A stretch of 64,000 nucleotides of DNA, from positions 39,138,994 through 39,202,993 of the forward strand of contig OZ026515.1 of NCBI GenBank assembly GCA_964019695.1, given 5' to 3'. The notes under the pieces are model-generated. The model searched no databases and was not told the origin of the DNA. It saw nothing but the letters and a program-made list of their open reading frames with translations. Of the stretch, positions 48,801-60,800 are shown piece by piece; position 1 is the first letter of the stretch; every line of letters starts with the position of its first letter. A program made the translations under genes and the position numbers. The DNA comes from Loripinus fragilis (Eukaryota > Mollusca > Bivalvia > Lucinida > Lucinidae).

Positions 48801-51800
48801 ATTTTAACGCTACATTTTACGCTACAAGATAAAAAACATATGAAAACATAAAATGTGACGTTAACGTCAGAATAAAGATCAAGAAACCCCGTCTTTTCCA
48901 TGTTTGGTTATTTGGCGTCGACTTGACAATGTGCATATTAAACAAACGTCTGATCATATTCGTAATGCAGTCAAACATTGCGTCAAAACACGCTACTTGA
49001 ATGGCAAGATACACAATGGTAGTGAATAAACCATAAACGTCATTTAGAGCCGTCGGGCTTGGGTCGCTGGTGAATATATGAGATAAGATAAACCTAGAGA
49101 CGTCAGAACATGCTTTCTTGGGAAAAACTGACTTTTCAGATACCGTAGAAATACGCTGGTAAGGTGTTTATATTGACGTTAGCCAAACAAAACACGGCGT
49201 AACGCAAGTGAAAACACATGATTCCATGCCGAGAGTGAATACCAAACTTGTTAACTGTAACCTAAACTTTGTCACTGGACTATTTTTTCACTAGAAAAAC
49301 ACATAAAGATCATGAAAACCATTAAAACGTAGGATATCGAATTTGACGTCAGAATTGAGGTTTTTTGACGTCTGAAGTTCTCTAGTCATAATTCTTTAAC
49401 AAAACGTCTTTGTAATGAATAAATATCAAGCAGAAAAGAAAGTTTACGCATTTCAAGCAGTATTCAGAGTTGACGTTAATGACGTTAAGCCGTTTCAGAA
49501 ACCTACAGAAACGTCGCCATTTGATCATTTCCTTGATCTGTAATCTATGCCAAGACGTTTTAAAGCAATAAACTGATGGTTGATTCAAACTTTGCTTTTA
49601 TTGACCCTATTTCAGCAGTTAACAACGGGGGGTCAGGCTGGTTACACACATACCAAAATGATTACGTAATAGATAATTACGTTGAATTGCTGTAATTTGA
49701 CGGGCACATACTGCTGCTATGGATAAATATCATTTGCACTAAAGCTTGCATCATATTGTATGCTTACAATGACTCGAAGTGTTTGTTGCGTTTCTTTATT
49801 CCTTAAGTATATTTAATAAATATTACAGCCTTATAATAATCAATTACCACATTCTGCAGTTTTTCATACTTTAAAACATGTTGCATACTTTCCTGCGTGA
49901 GCAAGACAGAATCTTTAATGCTTCAAAGCTGTCATCCTTAATCCAATACTGACCACATAGAGAGAATTTCACCCTGTCGAACTCCTCTTGAAGTTGTTAA
50001 TTTCATTAATCTTCACAATATGGTTTTATTTTGTTATTCACTTTAATATTATGCCAAAATACAGTATTCATCCATTTTATGTAGTTGCGGGATCTATTGC
50101 TTTATTATTTTCTACCACAAAATGCTGAAATATTTAAAGAATACATGTACCAAACTCTACAATCATAGGTGCTTACAATCATATTCCAAATCCTGTAGAA
50201 AGTCAAAGAATCAAATGGGATAGAAAATTAATGTCCACACTATCTTCTTAAAGTTTCATCTAGTACAATCAGATCGCTCGAAGGATAACTGATTCCTTGA
50301 TTAAATTGTCATTTACTTGACTGAGGAACCAGTTTTGAAAATACATCATGGAATCTCCAGATAGTGTTAAGCATAAAACAACGAATACAGAACTTATTGG
50401 ATATATAACCAGTGAAATTGCAAAAAGGGTATGACGGTATAAGAAGAAGTTACAATGACAGGGAACTGAGGTTATCTGACCAAAGGTTTGCCCTTGCAAC
50501 GGAATTGGCAATCAATCAAAACTTGAAGCCAATATTCAACCGGAGACTAAAACTACAAATATATATAATACTAGGAGAGCACTAGGAAAGTAGAACCTAT
50601 GTGCAACTCTTTCCAAAAAGTAGTAAAATTGCAAACAGAGTTTAAAATAAAGTCAGTGCTTTCAGTTAATAAGTTTGCATGTGCATCTTGGTATTCAATG
50701 AATTGACAAAATGATGAATTCAAAACAGTCATTATAACATTTGCCAGAAATTAAATGCCTGTGCAACAGTCAGCCAATGGTACATAAAGAATCCCAACAA
50801 GTACCTGGTATTAAAATAAAAAGCTACACTAGGCTATTCCAAACACATTGACATTTTAGGGGAAATCATGAATAACAACTTAATATCATATTAAACAAGG
50901 ATAATACAAGAATAATTAAAAAGGTTAGAGACACATGCCATTGTAGGTAGAATAAATGTCAGTTTAAGTTACATATATGACATCACATATAAGTTTAAAA
51001 AGGGACAAAATAAATGAAATCAGCGATCAAATGCCTTGCCTTGTCTAGCACTATTTGAGACTGAACCGTCAATTAAAACATTGGTATGCAAATACAAATC
51101 AAAATACATTTTAGACACATTTGGTGAAGAGATCATAGCAATGAATCCATTAATTGATGAGTTTCAACTTGATTTTGAGAAATTTGAATGTTGTAGACTT
51201 TTTGTGTGTTACTCTAACTGGTTGTTAAAGCTACACAAGTCTCAGATTTGTTTCAATGTCAAATTAAATATGCATTTGTACACGCATATCTTTTTCTTAT
51301 CAATGTTTATAATATTTTTAATAATAGAATTGCGAAATTACATGGTTCCAGAACAAAACTAGCCTCAAACATTAAATTATGATAATTGTCAAAAAATGAC
51401 CTACATGTTTATAATGTGTTTTCCTGCACTGTTACCGGTTTCAAAAAATCTCGAAACTTTCTCAGTATACAGAAGACATGTGAGGCAAATTTTATAGGCA
51501 GTATCATAGGTTGACAAGGACAGGAACATATAGAAATTGTAGACGCAATTTGGCATACACATGAATTTCAATTATATTTTTTGGAAAATTTTTACTTTAA
51601 GATTTTGTTAAAAAATTGTGTACATGTTTGTATAGGCCAAAATAGTATCAAAACAACCATATTTTGTCCTTTCACTATTCCAGCTTAAACTGGGTGAGAT
51701 CTGATAATACTGATGTTTAAAAATTGACAAAATATTAAACAGGTGTCATTGAAAAAATGGAGTAAAACAAGGTGCTCTTCTGAGACCTAAAATGCACTAT

Positions 51801-54800
51801 TGAAATAAATAAATGCATTTTTATAGTTTATAGGTCATAGGTATTCACCATGTAAAAATAGATGAAAATCCATGCGTGGGCGCATATGAGACCTCCCCTT
51901 TCTTTAAGGAGTACCATCAGAGTGTCAAACAGTTTGGATTAAGATCAGGCCCGACATTTTGTTGGGCATGATCTGGGTCCAAACTGTTTGCAAAGGTTAT
52001 CAGCAGACGACACTAGTAGGCAAATAGTTAAAACAGATAAAAACTTACCTAGTAAGGAATTCTATCACAGCATCGCCAAGGAATTCTAATCTTTCATTAT
52101 GGGGAATTTCTGACTTTCTCTCATTCTTATACCCGTATGTTGACATAATTTTCATGAGTGTTGTCAAACCTACAATTGAAATTTTGGTATATAAGACACA
52201 CATGCAATAAACTCTTTGCATGCTGGGTAATTTTTCATGGTTTTGCTGTCGTCTGCTGACTTTTAACAAAAGATTTTTTAACGTATTCCCTATATAAGCC
52301 TATGTAAAATATTTGACCCTCAGGGGTATAATTTGAACAAACTTGGTAGAGGTCCACTAGGTGATGCTACATTCCGAATATCAAGGCTCTAGGCCTTCTG
52401 GTTTCAGACAAGAAGATTTTTAAAGTTTTTATCTCGAAAATCTATTTTAAGCCTCTGTGACCTAGATATGCAAAGGACCAGAACCATTTGAACAATTTCG
52501 GTAGAGGGCCACCCAAGGATCATTTGTGTGAAATTATTTCAAAATTGGACTAGGGGTTTAGGAGAGGAGTTGTCATAATATAAGTCAATTGTTAACGGAC
52601 AGATAGACGACGACAAACCATGGACAAAGACCAATCTCAAAAGCTCATCTTGTCACTATGTGACAGGTGAGCTAAAAATGCACTAGGTTTTGTCATCTGC
52701 TAAAATGTTTTAGAAGTTTCTTTGACAAACAGTGTAGACCCACATCAAACTGCTACCATAGGGAGCAGACTTGTCTGGGTCCACACTGTTTGCCTCCATA
52801 CTTATATCAGCCAATAATGCGAGCAAATAAATGCATCAGACAACTTGAGCTGACAACATTTTCGGACACAATTTCTGCAGGCCCTTTAAGAGTTAATATG
52901 AACAAACTCAATCGCATTCTGTGTAAAGGACACAACTAGATTCAATTTCTCACAAGGAACTACCTCCTAGAAAAGTACTGTAATCTTGGAAACTTATATG
53001 AGATTTCTATTTTAGCGAATAGCGCTAAAAGGCATAGTTGCCACATTTAAATTTTGCGACTATGGTATGATTTACATACTTCAGTAAATGACATGTTGAT
53101 TTGCCATTTCATTTGGGTTTTATTTTCACAAAACTTGGAATCTGCGAAGTTTCGCAAAAAGAAACCCTCACAAATTTTTTTGAATTTACAGTCTGCAATT
53201 CTTCTTTAAATTATGTTTAACCTTCCTTTTGAATTACAACATCTTTCACACATTTCTTACAACAAAGTTTACAAAATTGAAGGGTCATAATTATGCCATA
53301 CATTTCAAACTGCATTACATTTCTGTCACTAAAGATTGTGTTTATCTTAGCAAACATGTAGACCCTGTTGAGATGTTGCAGACTGCATGAAGCATCACAT
53401 CAGGCCCAACACTATTTTTCAATACAATATGTGCTTCGCCATGAGAAAATCTGACTTAGTTGCATGCAATCAACAAAGGCACAGACCAGTCTATGCATCT
53501 GTGAAGTTTAATCAGCATCTTTAATATTCATTTATTAGAAAGTATAATATCTTAACTTGCTACAGGCAAACATTTTAACATTCTAGCAAGTCTCTGTAAC
53601 TGAGCAGGTTGGTTTGAGTATTACCCTGTCGAAAGTCCCAAAGACAGGTTTTCTCACAACAAGTGCAGTGGCTCAGTTGGTAGAGCGTTAGACTGGGGAT
53701 TGAAGGGTTGCTAGTTCCAGCTTCACCGCTGGCAATGTCACTGTGTTGAGTCCTTGAGCAAGATACTTTATCCGCTGCACAGTACTATGTACGGGGAGAA
53801 GTTTTACCAACTCCACACACTGTTGTCACAATGTAATCTAAATAATCCGGAAAAGCGGATCCTTCAGAAATAGAGAGAACCTACAATATATGAAAACAGC
53901 AGACTCGAAGACCTGTCTGGACATGACTGAAAAATTGTTGACTGGGATGTAAAGAATCAAACCAAACAGATTTCACATCAAGGCCTACATTTCACAGGTT
54001 TAAAATCAGGAAAAAAACTAGAATGTGTCCATGGGACACGGATGCCCCTGCTATTGCCAAATTCGTATAATTAGGGAATTGTCATTAACAAAGGGCAATA
54101 ACTCCTGAAGGCATGATGCGATATGGGCCATTCTGAAACTTGAAGACATTATGGTACATAACAATGTGAACAAGTTTCATAGAATTATAATCAAAACTAT
54201 TCATCTAAGAGAGCAGAGGTCGTTTCAACCGATGATTTTTCATAAACTAAGGACAATAACTCATTAAAGCATGGTGCCTTATAGAACATTATCAGACTTG
54301 AAGAAGACATCATGGTACTAAACAATTTGACAAAGTTTCATAGAATTCTGATCAAAACTATTTGACTTAGAGAACAGACATCGTTTAAAACGTTGAATTT
54401 TCATAAACAAAGGGCCATAACTGCTGAAAGCATGGTGCGATATGAACCATTATCAAACTTGAAGAAGACATCATGGTACTTAACAATTTGACAAAGTTTC
54501 ATAGAATTCTGATCAAAACTATTTGACTTAGAGAGCAGACATCGTTTAAAACGTTGAATTTTCATAAACGAAGGGCCATAACTGCTGAAAGCATGGTGCG
54601 ATATGAACCATTATCGAACTTGAAGAAGACATCATGGTACTAAACAATGTGACCAAGTTTTATAAAATTCTGTTAAAAAATATACAACTTAGAGTGCGGA
54701 CATTGTTTCAAATGGTGAATTTTCATAAACAAAGGGCTATAACTACTGAAGGCATTGTCCGATATGAAAAATTATCGTATTTGAAGACATCATGGTACTT

Positions 54801-57800
54801 AACAATGTGACTGAGTTTCATAAAATTCCGATCAAAAGTATTCGACTTAGAGAGTGGACTTTGTTGGGACAGACATACGTACTTATGTAAAGTTTGTACG
54901 GACGGACAGGGGTAACACTTAATGACCAGGCCATTGTCATGGGGGGGGGGGGGGGGGCATAACAAGCCTCAAGAAAATTTTCTGAATGTGTACACAGGTT
55001 ACCTTTTTTCTTGGTATGTTGAATATTGGTCCTCATATCTCCCACCTCTATCATTCTGTTACCACAGTTAGACAAGGAGTTACGAACATGGTCCTGATTC
55101 GTACCAAAGTTCACTTTGTATGAAGCATGAGTAAATGCCAGCTGAAATAAATGACACTTGATACTGAAGACCTGACCCCAAGAGCATAAGACTTATTTAA
55201 TGCTCAACTCTACTGATTGATCTAATGCTAAACTCTACTGAGGATAATGGAAAAAAGTTTGTAACTGCTGCCCTTGAAAGGCTTTTTGCTAAAAAATGAT
55301 TAAAATGGCATTCTAAAGTATAGGGAGCGAATATGTGAGTATGAGCTCAAAAACAACTCCATTTATTTTGGAATTGTTTACTTTTGTCAAATACAGCTTT
55401 CTGGGCTCATTGAAAAACATTTAGATTTAGGCTCTACCACGGATCGACAGGTTTTAAAAAGCACTTACCTTCACAAGTCCTGCCTAAAATCTCCTCATTA
55501 GTAGGTTTTAAAAAGTTTGTATTGTGTTAAAACCTTTAGTTGTTGATGCAGCCTAGACATTGTTAATGTTTTGATGATGTTTCTCTTCAATGACGTGGCT
55601 GATTGTTAAGTGACGTCACATTGTTTATTTCTTAGACTTTCCCCGTTGCTTTGTCTAGGCACCACCCACCATATGGTGTAAGTGTTTTCAAATGAGCTCT
55701 TAACATGCTTAACTATATTTAAACTGGTGAAAGTTTTAATAACTGGGTTTGACGTTGTGTGTACAGTTCGTGATTATTTACACTATCTTAACACTGTGAA
55801 ATCAAGGCGGATATCAGATATTCTTACGAGTGGGTTTTTATTGAAGTGTCAAATCGGATTTGACTTTGCAACCGACCAATCAAAATCGCCGAAAAAAACA
55901 ATAAAAACATTGAGTTGGAATTATAGTTAGGTGGAAAATTGCAATGGATATAATTGACACCTTTCAGGCCTGATCTGGGTCTGAACTGTTTGCAAATATC
56001 AGCATACAACAAAAGTCACCACTAGTGAGGAAAACTACTGGCAAACAGTGAAGACCCAGATGAAATGCAGCATAATGCTGCATTTCATCAGGGTCTGCAC
56101 TGTTTGCTTAGATTAAAACAACCTTCCGGGAAAGGTATCATCATAATTTAGATGAGTCTACTTTTGAACCCTTAAAGTACATAATGGGCAGTCCCATTCA
56201 TATTGTATTAATATATATGGGAAAATCCATCAGAATACAAAGGGTTAATCCAATCTGAAGTCTTACCTGTAATAAATATCTATCTCTAAATTCATGTCCT
56301 ATCTTCTCCTCAAATTTCCCCAAACATTCATGAAATCTCAGGTGACCGAATAGTACAGGCAAAACTAATGCATGCTGAAAATGGAGAAACTAGAGGACCT
56401 GAAGGTCCTAAGGCGCTCACCTGATCTCCTTAATAATGTTAAAATAGGTTAAGGTCAACTACAGCTTATAATGGAACAAATTTTGTTTTTACCATATACA
56501 TTTTGGTCAAGTGACCTAAACAAGCTAATGAATAATCCATCAAACAGCCCAGTGATTTCTGAGAAAAAGATGTTTAGATAGGTATGTGGCAGTCCAAATG
56601 AGTGGCCTTGGATAAAAGGTCACAGGTCAGCTTGACTTTTGGTACTTAATAAACCATTGTCTCAATAGGTTTAACTATTATGAATTCGGCTCAGTTATAG
56701 AAAATGATCATTTTAAGGTTTTCTCCATATAAATGCATTAGGAATCAAATTTGACCTTGCCATAAGGTAGGTCAAGGTCAACCTAGATTCATCATTTGTG
56801 CTAAACTGGTAGGGCCCACACCCCGTATCCTACATACCAAGTCCCAAAGCCAATGGCCTTTTGGTTCCAGAGAAGAAGAGATTTAAAGAGTTTTACCATA
56901 TATGGGCATGGTGGCCATGTTAGTCATGTGACCATATCAATTTGTATAAGTTTTGGCTAACCAATCATAAGGAGTTGTCATATGAAATTTGGTTTCAATT
57001 GGCCAACAATTGTCTGAGAAAACCATGTTTTAATATGTTGATGGGACTCCAATATAAGCGACCTTTGCTGAAAGGTCAAAGATCAACCTTGACCTTCGAA
57101 ACTTATTTATAGACACTAGATTGAACATATCAAGTGAGAATAATGACTTTGGCTTCCACAGTATTTAAAATGTCCACTTTTAAAAAAAAAAAGTCCCATT
57201 CAAATGCATTAGGAAGCAAACTTGACCTTGACATTAAGTAGTTCAAGGTCACCCTAGGATCATTATTTGAACAAACTGGGTAGGCCCCACATCCCCAATG
57301 CTACATACCAAGTCTCAAGGTCACTAGCCTTCTGGTTCTGAAGAAGAAGATTTTTAAAGGGTTTTTACCATATAAGGGCATGGCGGCCATCTTGGTCATG
57401 TGACCAAAATATTTTGTATAAATTTTGGCTGACTTATCATAAGGAGTCTTCACATGCAATTTGAGCTTAATTCAACCAATGGTTTGTGAGAAAACTATGT
57501 TTTAATATATTGATGGGACCACAATATGAGCGACCTTGGCTGAAAGGACAAAGGTCAACCTTGACCTTTAAAACTTATTTATAGTCATTGTCTCATTAGT
57601 TTCAACATTTCAAGTAAGAAAAATCACTTTGGCTTTAACAGTATTTAAAAAATCAACTTTTCAAAAAAAATCCCATTTAAATCTATTAGGAAGCAAATTT
57701 GACCTTGACGTTAAATAGGTCAAGGTCAACCTAGGATCATTATTTGAACAAACTTGGTAGGCCCCACATCCCCGATGCTACATACCAAGTCCCAAGGTCA

Positions 57801-60800
57801 TCAGCCTACTGGTTCTGGAGAAGAAGATTTTTAAAGAGTTTTTACCATATATGGGCATGGCGGCCATCTTGGTCATGTGACCAGTCACATTTGAACAAAC
57901 TTTCGTTCCCCCATCCTATGGAGTCTCCATATGAAATTTGGGTCCAATTGGCCCAGTGGTTTTAGAGGAGAAGATGTTTGAAAATGTTGACGGACGGACG
58001 GACGGACGGACGACGGACGGACGACGGACGCTAGAGTCACTGGTATACTAATAGCTCACCTCGGAGCCTTCGGCTCAGGTGAGCTAAAAATGGAAAAAGT
58101 GTTTCCATAGAAATAGAGAATACTAGGTGAGTGTATTTTGATATCAAGTTTACCAGGCAAGGCTTCCAGAATGCTTGTTGACATTGCGAGGCTTGATTAG
58201 CGTTTCAACATGCCTTCTCGAAGTCGAGCCTTGTAAACTTGATATCAACAGACACTCAACTGGTATTCTATTTATTAGCTTACCAAGTTGATTCACTCTT
58301 CAAACTAGCGAATATGACATATTGCTCTAATTTTTGTGTCGATTCAGCGTCATTGGCGACATCATTCAAAAAGTGCAACATCATCATGACCTGATAAAGG
58401 CACAGGCTGTGAGATAGACAACGTTTATCAGGCAATGTGCAACGCTGCAGTTCATATGAACGGTTACTGATAAAACAGGCCCCTTGCCGGTTAACTGCTG
58501 ACCTGCTCTCCTTTCTATGAATACATAGTTTCTGGTTCGTTAGAACGAGCATCCTGGATAACTTTTTCATAATTGATAACAGTGCAGATCTAGATCAGCT
58601 GGCTTCTTATGGAGCCAGCTGATCAGGATTTACACTGTTTTTCCACTCACAGGATTATTAATGAAATTGCAGCGGTGGAGTGATTTGAAATCAAAATTCG
58701 ATATTGCATTCACAATTCAAAAGGAACTCAGTGTGCACTTTTAAGATCATATGCAGGGTTCATCCTAGGATGGGCTCGATCCATTTTGTGATAAAACTAC
58801 TAATGTTTTGCTAAAACGGACTTTATTTTTGACTGGGGCCCATATACAAGCTATTCAAATCTCATGTCAACCATGCTCTAATGTGGATATTAAGGATTCT
58901 TGGGCTCATCAAATTATGCAAAGGGCCCATAAAAATTTCAAATGGCCCATTAAAATTTGGAAATTTGCATGTATTTGAATGGGATATGGGCCATTGGCCC
59001 ATTTTAAGGACCCATCATCATTTTGGGCTAGGATAACCCTGCATATGCATTTATAAGCTTGAATAATATGATTAGTATTTATCACTATATCTTGCAGTCT
59101 GATCCATTTATGTTTGTTTAATTGAGAAATGAATTCCATTTTTTGAGGGTTCATGAAGTAATTAAAGCCATGTGTTCAGTTCAACGTAAATTATGTCCAA
59201 AAAATGAAACATTTGTATTTACATTTACTAAAACTAAACTAAACTTTTGATTTTTCAGCTCAAATGTTCCATCAAGTCATAACTAAACTGTCAGTTCTGT
59301 AGTATAAATTCACAGACAAGTGAGTTTGGCAAATGGCGATCATATCTGTTGGTCATAGGGTATTGAACCAATCCAACATTTGGCTTCCTTTGAAAATGTT
59401 AATATTGGTATTTTAATGTCAGATTATATACCAATAAATCAGTGTACAAATAGCGTATGTTAGATGATGATAATTAACTCTTCCAATGCTAGCAGGGACT
59501 TTTGTCCTCTGCTGATAACATTTGCAAACGGTTTGGACCCACATCAAGATCAACACAAGAGAATGTCGGTCCTGAACTGGATCCACTGTTTGACACTCTA
59601 AAAATGTTCCTGTGATAATTTTTTTTTTTTTTAAAAAGCCAGCAGATAACAACAAAAGCACGAAAAATACCCAGCATGCAGAGTTAATTGTGATTAAAAT
59701 TAGATAGTATTTGATCCAGTACCTTTTAAATACTCATAAAAACATTTCAACATGCATGCACAGCTATATAGTGGAGCTAGAAAACTAACTTTCAGCCTGT
59801 CCCATCATCTAAAGCAAGACCATTACCGTCCAAAAGGTGGCATGACAAATCACATACTGACCTATCTGATTTGAGCATTGTGGGTACATGTGACATGCTT
59901 GTTTACCAAATGCACCAGGAAATCATGTGATTCGCCCGATTGGTTGATTCAATCTTGTTATCAATCTGCTTCATCATGTGTCACTGAAAGGCTTCTATGG
60001 CCTGGCCATGTGCTGAATGTTTTCTAAAGTGTTTTAGTGAAGAAAATATAATCATTCTATTGCTGAATACTATAATACCTAATCGTTTTTATGGTTTGGC
60101 TATCAAAGGTGACTCAATGTCTCCTCAGATGGATTATTTATAGTCATACCCTGCTTGTTACTTTTTAACATAAGTGTTTTGATTAGGTGATAGATCTGCT
60201 ATGCGTGCAGCTAGCCAGTTACATGGAAAGGGGCCCACTGATGTGGATGATGCCCCTGCACCTGCAGGTTAATCAAAAATTTGATTATGATTATGATGTT
60301 TTGAGTAATGCATACTGCGTATTAACACAAAACCCATTTTTCAGCAGTGATGTGCCATAGCAGACAGGTCGATCCTTTTAGTGTCGGGCCTGCGCAGACA
60401 ATGACAGCAAGACAATCGTGAATGCAATTAAGGAAGGCTCTGGCCAAACTACCCTGTTGTGCAGGCTTGTCTGAGCTTTTGATGCTCATGTATGCGGGCT
60501 CATTCATCTATTCATACATTTCAATAACAGCCTCACTGGACAGCCACCAGTGACACTCTGTGGACTTGAAAAGCCTTGATCAGCCTTATCAGGCCTCCAG
60601 ATAACAGTGTGCAATTATATTTCTCAACCGAAACATATGTTGAGGGTACTCAAAAGAACCATCTCAATGAGATGGTTCCTTTGAGCACCCAAAACATATG
60701 TTAAAACTTATGGGTAAGAAAATATGAACATTTTTACGCTCAAAATACCTGTTTACCTGGACCTATGTTTATCGATTTTTCCAGGCTTAATCAGTGCCTT

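Larger units (their letters stand above)
47558..51901. mobile_element. 4.3-kb long-inverted-repeat DNA element with nested insertions
   Basis: Ends AAAGGGGAGGTCT and AGACCTCCCCTTT, with 'ccacgcatggattttt' mirrored by 'gaaaatccatgcgtgg'. Inner blocks (accggtaac near 48040, gttaccggt near 51430) match 31388-33437. Two TIR elements (48243-48488, 48666-49815) account for part of the extra length. Non-autonomous; the frame 51036-51362 is not recognised. Confidence 0.8.

Noticed and set aside
51036..51362. 108-codon plus-strand frame
   Set aside because: AT-rich, inside a transposon arm, ends in a hydrophobic low-complexity stretch; no family recognised.
54939..54956. 18-base G run as a regulatory G-quadruplex
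   Set aside because: It sits at the 3' end of a repeat and is a homopolymer prone to slippage and sequencing error; no further support.
58280..58570. Minus-strand open frame of 96 codons with AG/GT-like borders as a further DROSHA exon
   Set aside because: Its frame at the possible donor leaves two bases, which does not fit exon 2 (starts in phase 0), and exon 61628-61706 already joins exactly to exon 2. No similarity seen.
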